Assembly (NCBI GenBank): GCA_016987375.1
Contig: PJRA01000172.1
Location: 95,012 to 159,011 of the forward strand
Origin: Brachionus koreanus
Lineage: Eukaryota; Rotifera; Eurotatoria; Ploima; Brachionidae
DNA: 64,000 nucleotides
Direction of reading: 5' to 3'
Part shown: positions 35,297 through 47,928 of the stretch, one piece after another
Position numbering within the stretch: the first letter of the stretch is position 1
Layout: every line of letters starts with the position of its first letter
Notes under the pieces: generated by a model
The model's database searches: none
The model's input: only the letters and a program-made list of their open reading frames with translations
Told to the model about the DNA's origin: nothing
Translations under genes and position numbers: made by a program

Positions 35297-36639
35297 GTCT
35301 CCAATCTAAACGGCCAAGACTTTACCTAAATTATATTTTAAATAAATAAATTCATTCTGAAAATAGTTAGATTTGTTTACAAAAAAAAATGTACTAACTC
35401 TACTTTATTTGGTTTGTAAGTCCAAATAGAAATAAGTCCATATGCAAACGATAGCACATTTCTTTCCTGAGAAACAATCTCAAAAGCCATAATTGATTCA
35501 TCAGACTCTACATGTTCACAGTCAATAAATAAATAGTGCTTCTATATGAAATCTTTAATTTGACTACGAATAAACAATTTTATTAAATTTGCTTATTTAC
35601 TCTCATTTTTATTGCTGATATTTAATAGCTTAATAGATCAAACTTTACGTGTATAAGTGCTTTCTTAAGTGATAAAGCGAATTTAAGAAATAAAAAAAAA
35701 GTACCAAACTCTGTTCAATTTTTAAAATTGATATTAAACGGTTTTACTTTTCTTAGATGTTAAGTGTAACTATAACTTTTCTTCCAACATGAATAGGCTT
35801 TTTTGCATCAAAATTATAACAAAAATCAGATTAAATTACATTAATATATTAATGATTCAAAACATTTGTTTTTAATAATTATTTAGACTTAAAAAAATTT
35901 TGATAGCTTGGCAACTTTTTCAGTAGAAATAGATTTCAGTGATAATACTGATTATTTTAATATATTGATGAGTCTTAGAGAAATAATGAAAATCTACAAA
36001 GAATGAGACAATTTATGAGCAAAAATGAAACAAAACGGTTATAGAAGAAAAATGGTCCTGATACACAATGTGTATCTAAAATTGACGTATAGTTAGCAAA
36101 AGCAAGTTATATCAATATAATTAGAATTGATTAAAATTAAAAATAAGACTCGTAATTTTTTGTTTATATATTCAAGTAACTCAAACTGTTAATAATTTTA
36201 TTTGTTTTGTATTTAAATTCGCATTGAATTACTATTCTTTTAAAAAAGAAATAAAGCTAATTATTTTGAATAAAAATAAAACAAGATGATTTTTCAATAA
36301 ATCATAAAAATTCCCTTACTTGATTTATATTCATAAGTGATTATTAAATTTGAGAGAAGTTATTTTTTTTTAATAAAGAATTTTTTAAATATTCACTATC
36401 TTATTATTATTATTGAAATCTAAAAAGATACAAATTTTGACTCTAATGAATGGTCTACATTTCAAACAAAAATTATTCCTAAATTACAATTTACTAAAAT
36501 AAAAAACATTTTTAAAAAAATACTGCAACAAAGTGGAACATAGTTTGTTAAATAAAAGAAAGTGAAGTTTTATTTTAAAATAAAAAAGGTGCAAAAAAGT
36601 ATGCTGCTTTTGCTTTTTTTCAATAGGAAAAAAATTTGT

Positions 36640-36835
36640 TTGATTTGTATCTGCAATTTACAATACCTATAATTTTTATAAACAATCTACCAGTTGTGAT
36701 TAAATTGTATGCTGACGTCAATAAAATTATAAACATTCAACTGATGCAATAGAAAATAGAAGAAAATTCCAAGCTGATCTTGATAGATTACCAGAATAAT
36801 GTGATGAGTGAAAAAAACTTTGGAAATAATTAAGT
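36640..36835 (+). mobile_element. Short LINE reverse transcriptase relic
   Basis: One frame reads PIIFINNLPVVIKLYADV, the segment leading into the catalytic YADD box (second Asp mutated to Val). After a frameshift it reads FQADLDRLPE, stop, CDE, which matches the conserved region after the box. Stops and shifts show it is dead. Confidence 0.7.
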
Positions 36836-37659
36836 ATTACAGAGCACAACATATATGCTGTCCATTCTTAAATTAATTCATGAACGTGCACAAAGTGAAT
36901 TAGAAAGAGATCTATGAGTTTTTGTGCGGTATGACAAGAAATGTAAACAAAAATTGCACACAATTGTTTATAGTAATGAAAGTAGTGTGTTTCTTTTTTT
37001 TTCTAATTTTTCGAAATAATGCACAAAAACCAAAAAATATGAAAGAGTTAAAATGTTCATTCTTGAAATGATAAAAACACTTTTGAAAGTTATAACTCTC
37101 AGCCTTGAAAGTGACTTGATAGCACATATGTTAGACCACTAAAATAGTTTAAGAATATTTACGAGAGAAACATGACAGAGCATGCAAAATGCACATCGAC
37201 TACAAAGAAACACGAGCATACAATCAATGTAATTCTCAATAGTTTCTTTAATTCTCATTTAATTAAATATTTATTAACTTCACTTTATCATTAAAAGTAC
37301 TCTCGTACTGTCTAACTTTTTTTCAGTTTATATGTCACAAATAAAGAGTGGAGGATGCAATGTAGTGGTTTTAGTAAACATGCATTAGACGCATGCTAGC
37401 ATGATGTTTGCTTGTAAAAACTCCAACAGCTTGTTTGGGCTTGGCACAGCTTATTTAAACTAACTTATTTTATATTTACAGGCGGTTTTTTTTGGGAATT
37501 AAAAAATAAAGTATTATTAAAACAAAACTTGGTGTTTATTTTTATGAATAAAATTAAAAAAGATTCTTTTCAAATTAATTTTAATAAGAATAAAATATTT
37601 TAAATAAAATAAAATCAAATTTGTTGGATTTTTAGAAATAAATACGAAAAGAAAAAAAT

Positions 37660-40600
37660 CTAGCTTCTTTTTGAACTTGGTGTTCCAGAACCATCTTTTC
37701 CATTGTTGCTTCCACCACTTCTATTAGTTGGCGGCAAATCTATGATAAATATTTAATTAAATAAATTATAGACTTTTAAAGATATGATAATTTACCAAAT
37801 CCAATATTGACAGTTTTTGGTCCACTTTTAGCAGAACTTCGATCCAAATTTACAACAGAATTGTTAGAACTGGCACTATTACGTCTACTTGTCGACCTGG
37901 ATGAACGTGAAGATCCTGGCAATGATGAACCATGCCCAGTTTGAATAGGTATATTTGCTTGTGAAAATAACAAATTCAAAGTTTGCTGCAAATGAGGATA
38001 CTGCACTGAAATGTCAATAAGCTCTTTAGCTTTGTTTTTATTAAAATCCCACAAATCTCTTAGTTTAAAATCTTTTTCTTCTAAAGTTGGACCATCACTA
38101 TTCTTAGATCTTCTTAAATCTCTTGAATAAGAAATTAATTGCTTAGTAGCTCTCTCAATTTTTTCTTTCAATTGGTCAATGTCTTTTTCGGCCTGTAAAA
38201 TTTTATTCTTTTTATCTTCAATATATTCCTCATATGTTCGTTCGTCACTATTCATTGAGTTATACGCATCTTCCATTCTTTGCAAATCTTCTTCCAACTG
38301 TTTCATTTGTTTTCTCTTATTTTTGTAAGTGTCGGCCAACGATCTTAGTTGCTGTTCCAATTCTTCCTTTTGAATGACAGCGTCACCTTTTGGTTAATAA
38401 GAAATAGTTAAATTTAAGAGCTTTTTTAGTTGATTATTATTGCTGATAAAAAAAAAAAACAGAAATTTCAAATTTTTAATTAAATCAAAAAATATTTTGT
38501 CTCCCTAATGGGTTTCCAGTGATGTAGCCCAATTAATTTTTTTTTAAGTTTTTGCTTTTTAAACAGGATTAAAGAGAGCTAAATGCTTGATTTTTTGATT
38601 TTTTTCCGTGATTAAATAAATAAATTGTCTAAAATTTTAATTTCAATTTTTTTGTCAGTTTATTTCAAATAATTTTATCGGAAAATCCCAATTAAAAAAA
38701 AGAAAATGAAAGTTAACTCAAAAAAAATGTCAATGTGAATTTAGGAATAAAAAAAAAAACAAAAATCTAAATTAAAATAACTCTTTAAGTTTTTGTATTT
38801 TCATAGACTAAATTTGGGTAAAGCTAACTTTTCATCATATGAAACATTTTTTCAAATGATTTTTAGATTCTTAGGAAAAATTTAAAAATTTAAAATTTTG
38901 ATTTTATTTTTGTTCCAAAATTCACTTTGTAAATAAAAATTTACTAAAGAGTAAATCAGACAATAAGCATTACAAGCTTTGTGTGAATCAAAAAATTTTG
39001 CATTTTTTTTCAAACTATTCTGGAATTTATGCTAGATAAGGATAAGAAGTTCGATCTCTTCTAGTTTTTCTATTTTTGCCATTGTTCTTCTAGCTTTATG
39101 AGGTCTAGAATAATTTTGAAGAATCAAATCTATATAAATTTTTGGTATAAAGCACGATCTTCTGGAACCAGTTCAAAGTGTTTTCTCCTAGATATTTTAC
39201 CAAGCACGTACAATACTACAACATTTAAAAATAAAAAATTCATTGATAAAATTAATTGAGTATATTTTTTCTGAGTAATATTTCAAAAAAAATTTTTTTT
39301 TAAAAAAATGAACACTTTCTGAGCGATTTTAAAAAATTTTAAACTAAATAAATAAAAAAATTAAAACCATTGTTTTGTTCAGAATTTTGTCTTGTTTTAG
39401 AATTTGTATAAAAATATACAGGTAAAGGGGTTTGGAAAAAAATTAGATCCAGAAAAAGTTAAAAAATGTCAAAATTTTTTCGATTTTTTTCCAAAAAAAT
39501 TAGATCCAGAAAAAGTTAAAAAATGTTAAAAAATTCTCAATTTTTTTTTTTTAAAGATAACCATCTCAGAATATAGTGTGAATATAGTGTATTTAATTCT
39601 CTATCAGAAAATGTGTCGATCGATTAAATTCGTTTGATAAAATTCTGAGATATAAAAGCTTAAATAAGATGCACTTTAAATAAGGCTGTAAAGTTTCAGA
39701 TCCCCCTAGCCAAAAAAATAAAATTTTTAAGTTTTTTTAAATTTTCAAATTTTAAAGTTTTTTTTTGGGCCTAATTCAATAATAAAATTACTTTGACTAT
39801 CAGCTTTGCTGTACAATTGTTTGCAGCTTTCATTATTCGTATTAACAACACTTAAGGTATTTTCCAAAGCTCTTAATTCTTTTTCGGCTTTTTTAATTTT
39901 TGCATCAAGTTCGTCTCCCTTGCGCTGTAGTTCTTCTTTTTCCTGTGCAGCTTTGATCACATAATAAGCTTGAGTATTTTCTTCTGGCGGCGTTCCCTCA
40001 GGTGGTGCCATTGAAACCATCAAAATTTCATGTCTCTTCTTCTGTTTGTCTACTTTGGACATTCTTTCTTTTAGCTCAGTCGAAACAGTCTGCAGCTCTT
40101 CGTTCCAAGATTTTAGCTGAGTCTTCAACAAATCCTGATGAATATTTATTTCAGCAAAGCGTTCTTTCATGCCGGACTCCAATTTAATTCTTTCCTTATT
40201 CAAATTGAGAACTTCATCAGCTCGCTTGTCCAACACATCTCTCAACTTGTTCAACTCTAACTTCTTTAGATTTTCATTAACCATCAAATCTTCTTTTTGA
40301 ACAATTATTTTCTCCAAAAGACGCTGAGCCGTATCAATATGCAGTGACAATTCAGCCGTCTTGGTGTCAATGTATGTCTTTTCCTTGTTCAACTCTTCTA
40401 TTTCTCTCTTTGACTTTCTTGTCTCGTCCTCGACCCGTTTGTACTGGGTCATCAAAGTGTCATATTGGTACTTTTTATCCTCCTTTACTTTCTTCAACTC
40501 GGCAATTTTTCTCTCAAGCTCAATTTGCTCGTCATTATTGGTCTCGCCTTGCAAACGATTCATCCTTCTTTCCAACGATTGAATGGTAAAATCTTGTCCA

Positions 40601-42200
40601 TAAATGACCTCAGCTTGTTTCAAAGATTCGTGGTCCAAACGAGCTATTTTATTCTCTAAATTTTTGATCGTTGTATCACAGCCATTTATTTCAGCTTCCA
40701 AATTTCTTTGCGTTGTCCTCAAAAAGTCAAGCTCTTGAGTAATCTTGAAGTGTTGATCGGACTTTTTCTTCATCTCTCTATTAAAAGCATTCTCTTTTTG
40801 CTTCAATGCCAAGAAAAACTCTTCCATTCGTTTGGCATTCTCCTCAGCAGACAAAGTTGTTTCAATACTTTCCTTGAGGTTTTCGACCAAGTCTTTATTG
40901 CCTTTTTGAAGTCCTTCAATTCTAATCAAAATTAATTATTAACAAAAAAATAAAAAAATTTTTTTAATTAAAATACTGTTTTTTTTTTTCATTAATATTT
41001 TTTTTCAATTGATTTAGATCAGATCTAGCTTTTTGCAAGTCATGTCCAGATCTTTCGACTGTTCGTTTCAAAGCTCCTAGCTAAAAAAAAAGCAAAAATT
41101 TTATTTTTATTTTTTAAAAAAATAAAAAAAAAAAACCTACCTCACTTTGAAACTGCTGCCGATCAAGTTCTTCTTTGTTTAATTTAATGCTCAATTCAGA
41201 AATAATGTTGTCATAGCTTTCAATTTCTTTTTCCAATTTGGCATTTGAATTTTGCTGATCTTCAAAAAATTTCTTCTTTTTATCCAATTCCTCGCTTCCA
41301 ATTTGAAAGTCCAAATTCATTTTCATTAATTGCTGAGCAGAGCTCTCGATTTGTTTGTCTCTTTTTTGCATTTGTTGAATTATCTCCTCCCATTGACGAA
41401 TTAAGTCTTGTCTATCGCGATGGGTTTTTCTAAACTCCTCAGCAGTTTTATCCAATTCAACTTGTAAAGTCAGAGTATTCATATTTTCATCATCGACATT
41501 TTTTTTTATCTTATTCGATTGTTCGATCAATTTTTCGATTTTCAGTGTTAAATCTTTAATTTTTGCTTCGTCTTCTTTGGCATATTTTTTAAGCGTGAGA
41601 GCGTCTTCGTCCTTCTGAGCTGATTCTTCCAGCCAAGCTTCCAAAGCTTGTTGATCCCACTTCATTTGAGATTTCATGGACTCAAATTGTTGGTTAGCCA
41701 AAAATATCTCATTCTAATATAAAAAAATATAAAAAATTTAAATTTTTTTCAGATGAAAAAAATTTAATCTACTTCGCACAAATTTCGTTTTTCTTTTATT
41801 TTGCTTAATTCTTGAACAAGACGTTGATTTTCTTGATTAAGACGTCCATTTTCGCGTTCAGCAATTGACTTTAAATGATTTTCTGTTGTTAACTCATTTT
41901 TACGCGCATTTAACAAATTCTAATTTTTTCAAAATTAAATTTAAAACTATTTTTTTGGTCTTTTAGAAAGATAAGAATTCATACTTGGTTGGATAGAAGC
42001 TCATCTCGTACATATTTGATGTGTTCCCTCAATGCTTGCACTTTAGATTGATGCTCAGTTAGTTCATTTTGAAATTTGTTTCGCTCCTGGGTTTTTTTTG
42101 CGATAGCCTCTTCTAGAATTTTATTCTCAGCATTTGCTATGGGAAGTGCAACATTGTCGTCCCATTGAATAAAGTTCAGTACCTCTTCTTTAATGTCCAT
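37660..42200 (-). CDS. CCDC39: Coiled-coil domain-containing protein 39 (axonemal ruler)
   Basis: Exons from 5' to 3': 41985-42200, 41773-41919, 41141-41713, 40977-41080, 39792-40921, 37796-38386 and 37660-37739, coding 946 residues (human 941). CCDC39 pairs with CCDC40 to form the 96-nm ruler of motile cilia, which sets the spacing of inner dynein arms and the nexin-dynein complex. The start has FIQWDDNVALPIANAENKIL. Later WDQQALEAWLEESAQKDEDA and APPEGTPPEENTQAYYVIKA are near-exact family signatures. Nearly all of the rest is coiled coil, and the tail is Ser/Arg-rich as in the human protein. Intron 5 is 1.4 kb; the others are 36-66 bp, except the roughly 260-bp intron between exons 3-5 region pieces being short as well. 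A perfect X-box lies 85 bp upstream. Confidence 0.96.
38387..39791. other. Long CCDC39 intron with a short tandem repeat
   Basis: This 1405-bp intron is far longer than its neighbours. It contains two copies of TTAGATCCAGAAAAAGTTAA at a spacing of 57 bp (from about 39443 and 39500). No coding sequence or clear transposon was recognised. Confidence 0.6.
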
Positions 42201-42284
42201 TTTTTAAAATTAATTTATGAAAATTAAATTTAAAACTTTATAATAAATAAATAGAAATAACATTTGAAATTTTGTTCGAAATAT

Positions 42285-42298
42285 GTTGCCATGGTAAC
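42285..42298. promoter_or_regulatory. Perfect palindromic RFX X-box upstream of CCDC39
   Basis: GTTGCCATGGTAAC is a complete self-complementary X-box, the site bound by RFX factors that activate ciliary genes in animals. It lies 85 bp upstream of the CCDC39 ATG, inside the usual distance for such sites. Confidence 0.9.
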
Positions 42299-42300
42299 CG

Positions 42301-43680
42301 AGCAGACCTCCTTAGACTTGAACGCTAGAAAAAATTTAAATTAAAAAAAAATTTTTTTCATTTACAAAACAAGAAACTAGATTTTTTATTTATTTTTTAA
42401 AATAAAAATTTTAGAAAATTTTAAAATTAAATCATTTTATAAATCTTAAATAAAAGGCTTATTAAAAAAAAAACAAAATTTTATTCAGTTTTTCACATAT
42501 AATTCATCTAAATTACAGAATATTAAAAATTATTGATATTGAGGTTAATCCGATATTTGTTAAACCAGCGGGTTTAGATTGGTAATCTGAATAAATTGGG
42601 TAAATAGTTTTGAAAATGTGCTTGATAAATAATTAAGATAAATTCCCCACTTACAACTAACTACCCGAAATTGACTTGTTGTCAAACGAGGTCTCGTCCA
42701 AACTACGATCGAATTTATTAATGTTGATGACTTATTTTTTCGTTGTCCAAAAAGCAGAACAGAATAATTTTGGCTTTCATTAGATCATGGACTGTCGAGT
42801 TGACTGCGTCAAAGACGATCTAAAGAAAATAATCGAAATAAACCAATTCGTGTGTCAAAGCAAAACACTGAAAGGGTGAAACTTTTTTTTTGAAATAATA
42901 AGATATAAATTTTTATTTTCAAAAGAGGTAAAAATTTTATTTCTTATTACTTATAAAATAAATTTGTTTATGAATTGAAATCATCAAAACTTTGAATTCT
43001 AACTATAAAAAATAATAAAAATAAAATAAAATTATAAATATTGATAATTTTTTCTTTCATCTTTTTGATCAAATATTTTGTAGTCATCAATTTGGTGTTC
43101 AATGTTGTTTACCGTCAGATGAATGAGAAAAGCCAGTTTGGAAAAATAATATTTGCTCCAAATACTCTTTGTTGACCTTAAATCTTTAAATTTTAGTCTT
43201 TTTTGTCTAAGGTGGAGAAATAAAGTTAAATAAATAGAATTTTAAAAAAAAATCATTTTTTCCAATTATTCTTGTCACTTTTTAGTTTGGAGGATTTTTC
43301 TACTCTTATAAATAAAATTCAATAATCGTTAATTTATAAGATTAACGATAATTAAATATATATCTAATATTTTAAGTAGATAAAAAGAATTTAATCTTTC
43401 AAAGAGTAAAAGTAGAGTAGAAGTCACCATAGAAATACCATTTAACTAATACACTAATCACTTTTTTTTTTATTAATAAAGAATATCCATAAAAAAATTA
43501 TCAGGTCATTAAAGTTCGAGGAAAATGTAGCATATTAGAATACCAAAAATTTTTTGGAAAAAATCAAAAATAAAATTTTAAAAGTCAAAAAATTTTTATT
43601 CAAAATTATCTAATAAAAAAAATAATTTTTTCCCAAATTTTGTCTTTCTTTATTTAGACATTTTCTTTTAGTAAAACCTT
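42301..43680. other. Gene-free spacer
   Basis: AT-rich DNA between CCDC39 and the next minus-strand gene. No coding exon or recognised repeat was found. Confidence 0.5.
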
Positions 43681-44762
43681 TTATGAATCATATGGTTCAT
43701 CAATTAGACCTCGAGCTATCAAATTTCGTTCACGTTTTTTCTCAACTTCAGCTAGATGATCAAGTATTTTATTTTGTTCACGCTAAATAAAAAATAAAAC
43801 TAAAAAAGAATATCAATGAATTTGTTTTATATTAACCTGATCATTTTCTTCAAGACGCTTGGACAATTCTGTCATATAATTTTTATCATTTATACGAATT
43901 ACATCAGATTTCATCAACTTTAACAATCGATCTCTGACAGCACGATGTTCTGGTTTACTTTAAAAATAAATCATAAAACTAAATTTTAATTTAAAATAAA
44001 TACTCTTTGCTAAGATTGACTCTAATTGTATTTTTTTCAATAAAATCATTAATATACTTTTCCATGTCAAAATTACTAATTATTTCCCTAATTATATCGG
44101 CCCTAACTGCTTGACACAGTCCACTGCCATCATGATAATTTCGAATACTTTTATTTTTGTTCTTTTCTTTATTATCTGTCTTGTCCTTGTGGCCTTTTTT
44201 TTTATTTTTTCTTTCTTGCTGAAGAGCGAATTTTTGCTGTAAAAGTAAAACCTCTGGAGGAAGTTCAACAACTGAAAGAAATCTCTCGACACGATTTTTG
44301 ATAAGATCAAGCTCAGTATCAGTATCGGCCGAAGAAGTTTTAACAATGGACCTTTTGGACAGTCTTGCTATGGGCTTCATTTCTGAAAGCTCATCGTCCA
44401 TTTCCTCTAATTCTGTTTTATCTAGCTTAGCCATTAATTTTTTTTATAAAATTCAAATAAAAATAAATACAAAACTTCTTTTATTTTATTTAAACTTTAC
44501 AAAAATTTTTGATTGAAATTAAACACTTGTAATTAATTAAAATTAAAAAAAAAAACCCACTCATTTAATTTTATCTCAAGTAATTCTTTATTATTTTGCA
44601 AAATCCATTTTTGAGAAACATTTTTTCCACTAAGAACAAAATCAAATGGATTCGAAGCCTCATAGTGGACCTGAAAGAGAAAATTTTCATCAAGAATAAT
44701 TAAAAATTTCAAATGGCCTGTACAGTTTGGCGCATTATTAACTCTCTAGTCTCTGGATTCAT
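43681..44762 (-). CDS. Unrecognised, probably ciliary, charged protein (5 exons)
   Basis: Proposed exons: 44724-44762, 44557-44670, 44004-44425, 43837-43957 and 43681-43782, with intact GT-AG ends and phases, coding 265 residues. The family is not recognised. The start is MNPETRELIMRQT, and exon 2 holds EASNPFDFVLSGKNVSQKWI. The middle is acidic, then has a Lys-rich stretch (KNKKKGHKDK). The C-terminal half is predicted helical and charged, ending GLIDEPYDS. The exon 2 to 3 junction (NEW to LDKTELEE) is the least certain; exon 3 could instead start its own frame at an ATG at 44434. A near-consensus X-box lies about 60 bp upstream and CCDC39 is the next gene, so a cilium role is inferred. Confidence 0.65.
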
Positions 44763-44822
44763 TTTTTTTTTTCAATTTTTATTAAATGTCGAAAAACTCA
44801 ATTTGTAGAAACAAACTGTCAA

Positions 44823-44836
44823 GTTTCTATGACAAT
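44823..44836 (-). promoter_or_regulatory. X-box-like site upstream of the unrecognised gene
   Basis: GTTTCTATGACAAT matches the nematode-type X-box consensus GTHNYYATRRNAAC at 13 of 14 positions. It starts 61 bp upstream of the proposed ATG at 44762. It is weaker than the CCDC39 site, and chance cannot be excluded in AT-rich DNA. Confidence 0.45.
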
Positions 44837-44909
44837 TTTAGTGATAAAAAAGCAAAGATAAAAACAAAATTAAAAGAAAAAAAAAAGTAATTTAATATGA
44901 TGTAAATAT

Positions 44910-45754
44910 TTAGAATTCTTTTATTTTTTCAACATGAAACCGATTTGGAGTTTTAGGTGCCTCAAAATTCATATTTACTAAGCTTGTTCGTTTAGCTAGC
45001 TTAGACGACTCAATAGAATTATTTGAAATATGGGCTGTTATTGATGAATTAATTGTGTTGTGTATGGTGTTGTTATAAGAGCCATTATCCAATTTATTCA
45101 AATCTTTTAGCAAAGAAAATATATGTTCTTTGTTTGAAAATTGACGTTCGTTGTTTTGAACTGAGTCATTTTGTTTAGAATTTCCATTCAAATAGCCATT
45201 GTAGCTTTTCAGTCTACGGTCTATGCCGTGAATTTTTTTGTTTTCCATTTTTCTAATTTTGTATGAATTGGGTATGTCTGTATAAATGTTCCACATTTTG
45301 TCCCTGAATCCGGGTTTAATTAGCTCCTCTAAAATTAAATGCTTAAGTTTTCAAATTGGCTAATAAGCTCAAAATTTATACCCAAAGCTTCTTTTCTGAC
45401 CGAGTCGTTTCTGATCCGTTTAAGCAAATTGTGAGCTTTTTCGCTTTCCGAATCGCCATTCTCGTCAAAGTAATCAAGATCACTTGTCTTTGTCTGGATT
45501 ATTATCATGCAAATGACACAAAAAGCGTACCACATAAGAACAAAACATATGTAAAAAACTGCCCCATCATAGTCATATTGAGATTCGTTGGTCGGACTTG
45601 AATCTTCGCCATCTGGTTTTTGATTGAGGACAACAAAATTAAGGTTGTTGGACAAATTTTGTTTTAATGTGGTACAAGTAAGAACGCTTTGGCCATAGTT
45701 ACTACAAAAATTATTTAGAAATATAGAGGTGTTGAAATTTGTTGAAAGACTCAT
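44910..45754 (-). CDS. Single-pass membrane protein, unknown (2 exons)
   Basis: Exons 45382-45754 and 44910-45328 are joined across a 53-bp intron (KEAL to EELIKPGF), giving 263 residues. The first 64 residues carry three N-glycosylation sequons (NTS, NLS, NES). One transmembrane segment lies near residues 65-86 (AVFYICFVLMWYAFCVICMI). An acidic juxtamembrane region (DLDYFDENGDSESEK), a helical stretch (LLKRIRNDSVRKEAL) and a polar Asn/Ser-rich tail follow. No signal peptide is seen, so type III topology with a glycosylated outside is likely. The layout recalls KCNE-type potassium channel subunits, but no homology is claimed. The ATG is the first in frame. Confidence 0.75.
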
Positions 45755-47928
45755 TTTAATTAAGATAAAATTTTTATTATTTAGAATAGAATAAAAAGAG
45801 ACTTAAATTAACATATTAAATTTAAATTGCTTAAATTTTATCTTAAAATTAAAATTACTAGCACATTTATAGAGTTGTTTTTACCTATTACTGACTTAGA
45901 AGTTGAAATATAAACTAAAATTTTATGTTACTAAATTGCATTTAAAAGCAATCTTTTTTTTTTTGTTTAATTTTTTTCAGAATTAAAAAGATAGAAAAAT
46001 TTTAATTAACTTAATATTTTAAATAATTTTGAATTTCAATCATAAGCATTTTTGATTAATTCTATGGACTGAGATTTTCAATTTTAAAATTTTAAATTTT
46101 ATCAAATAATTTTAAATGCGCAATTAAATTTATATTCATTTTTGATCAAATTTTCAAAAGTGAAATTTGATCAAAATTTTGATTTGCAATAAACTAATGT
46201 CAAAAATGAAATAAGGAATCTATTGTCTTTTGTTAAATAAAGAAACTTATGTCAATTTAATACTTAAGAAATTATTGTTTTCTCTCTATTATTGCCGAAA
46301 AAAAATAAAGAAATAAATTTCTAATGAAAACAATTATAAAATTTCATCCCGTTATTATTATCATTAAATTAAATATAAAAATTTTTGGTATAATAAGAGA
46401 AGTAACAATAAAAAGTCTTATGTTTGTAGGTAAAGCAAATGCTTGATTCAACATTTGTATTAAACCGAACCCAAATTGGAAAATTATGGTTCATAAAAAG
46501 ACAAAGATAAAGAATTGAGATTATTTAATAATTAAGTTTTTTTAGCATTAAAATGATACAAGATAAATTTCATAGGAATAATAGTATTTTTATATTCAAC
46601 ATTTAATATAATATTATATTAATATAATATTTTTTATATTCAATATAATAGTATTTTATAAAAGAATTTCTTATTTTAAAAATTAGCAATAAACCAATTC
46701 AGCTTATATTTTCCTATGTTAATTTTTGGGTTTTGTGAAATTTAGTACAATAGAACAGAACTAAATGTTAAAAATTCTTATAACTTTTCTTGTCAAAAGC
46801 AAGTTCTGTATATGCAACATGGTGCAAAATTCAAAGTTGCACTATTATTAACAATATGATAAAACTCTGCAAATTTAGCATAATTAAAATTTGGACAAAT
46901 TTGGCTATAGTGAATTTTGAAGAGACTTTGCACATCATAGTTGTACAGAACAAAGTTAGTCCTACAGAACTAATTAAAAACCTTCAGATAAAAAGTAATA
47001 AGCTTTTTAAGCATTAATTATTATACCAAATTTCACAAAACCGATTTTTGACAATAAAATATTTTTAAACTATTGTTTTTTACATTAAATTTTTGAAATT
47101 AGATTTAACTGACACAAAATTAATAATGACCAAATTGAATAAAACGGGTGCCCAATAATGGTTGTCCGAAACTTTAAATTAAAAAAAAACCATGATTCGA
47201 TTAAGATAAAATTATGAAAATATTTTGTCTCTTTTTCGAAAATAATAATAGTTTTTTTAATTTTTTATTTTTTTCCATGTCATACGCCTAGTTGGGACGC
47301 ATATCTTGACCCTAAGTTGTCCTCGAAAGTTAAGTAAATTGGAATACTAGTATGATATATCATGTTGTACAGAATTTTATCCTGATTAAAATGAGTCATA
47401 ATTTATTTTAATCGGATAATTTTTTCACAAGTTATGATTAAAAAACGTCAAAATTTTAAGGTTTTATAAAAAAAAAAAGTATATTTTCAAGAAATTTATG
47501 TTCTTTTTTTAAATATCTTCTTATCGGAATTAGATATTAACTTAAAATTTTATACAATTTAAAAAAAAATGCTATTAAATGATTATCTAAAATATATAAA
47601 AATTTGATGAAGAAGAATAAATAAAAAAATAAAATTAATCAATTGAAATCAAGCATAAATTTTTAAATAAATTTGAGGGTTTTTGTCATATTAAATTTTT
47701 TTTTTAAAATTAACTTTTAATTTTTCAAAATTAAAAATTAATAATTAGTATAAAAATTTTAAATTATTTTTTCTATTAATAATCAAAAATAATTGTTAAT
47801 CGTTAATATTTATTTAATTAAATAAAAAAAAATTATTTCAGCCTAATTTTATTTTCTAAATCCTTATCGCAATACAAAAATTAAAACATTTCAAACCGCG
47901 TTAAAAAAAAAAAAAAAAGGTTAAAAAT
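45755..47928. other. Gene-free AT-rich spacer
   Basis: No coding sequence is visible. It contains AT/ATA-rich simple sequence near 46600-46660 and a dispersed repeat copy near 46930-47060. Confidence 0.55.
46930..47060 (+). repeat. Dispersed repeat, copy 2
   Basis: It matches positions 1-150: CTACAGAACTAATTAAAAAC, then CTTTTTAAGCATTA, then ACCAAATTTCACAAAACCGA. The family is unknown. Confidence 0.6.

Larger units (their letters stand above)
34559..37659. other. Gene-free spacer between disco-like B and CCDC39
   Basis: AT-rich non-coding DNA with the 3' flanks of both convergent genes, a 33-N assembly gap at 35264-35296 after a T run, and a short LINE relic at 36.6-36.8 kb. No coding exon chain was seen. 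Confidence 0.55.

Noticed and set aside
39443..39530. CRISPR-like repeats
   Set aside because: There are only two copies in tandem within an animal intron; nothing prokaryotic is present in the window.
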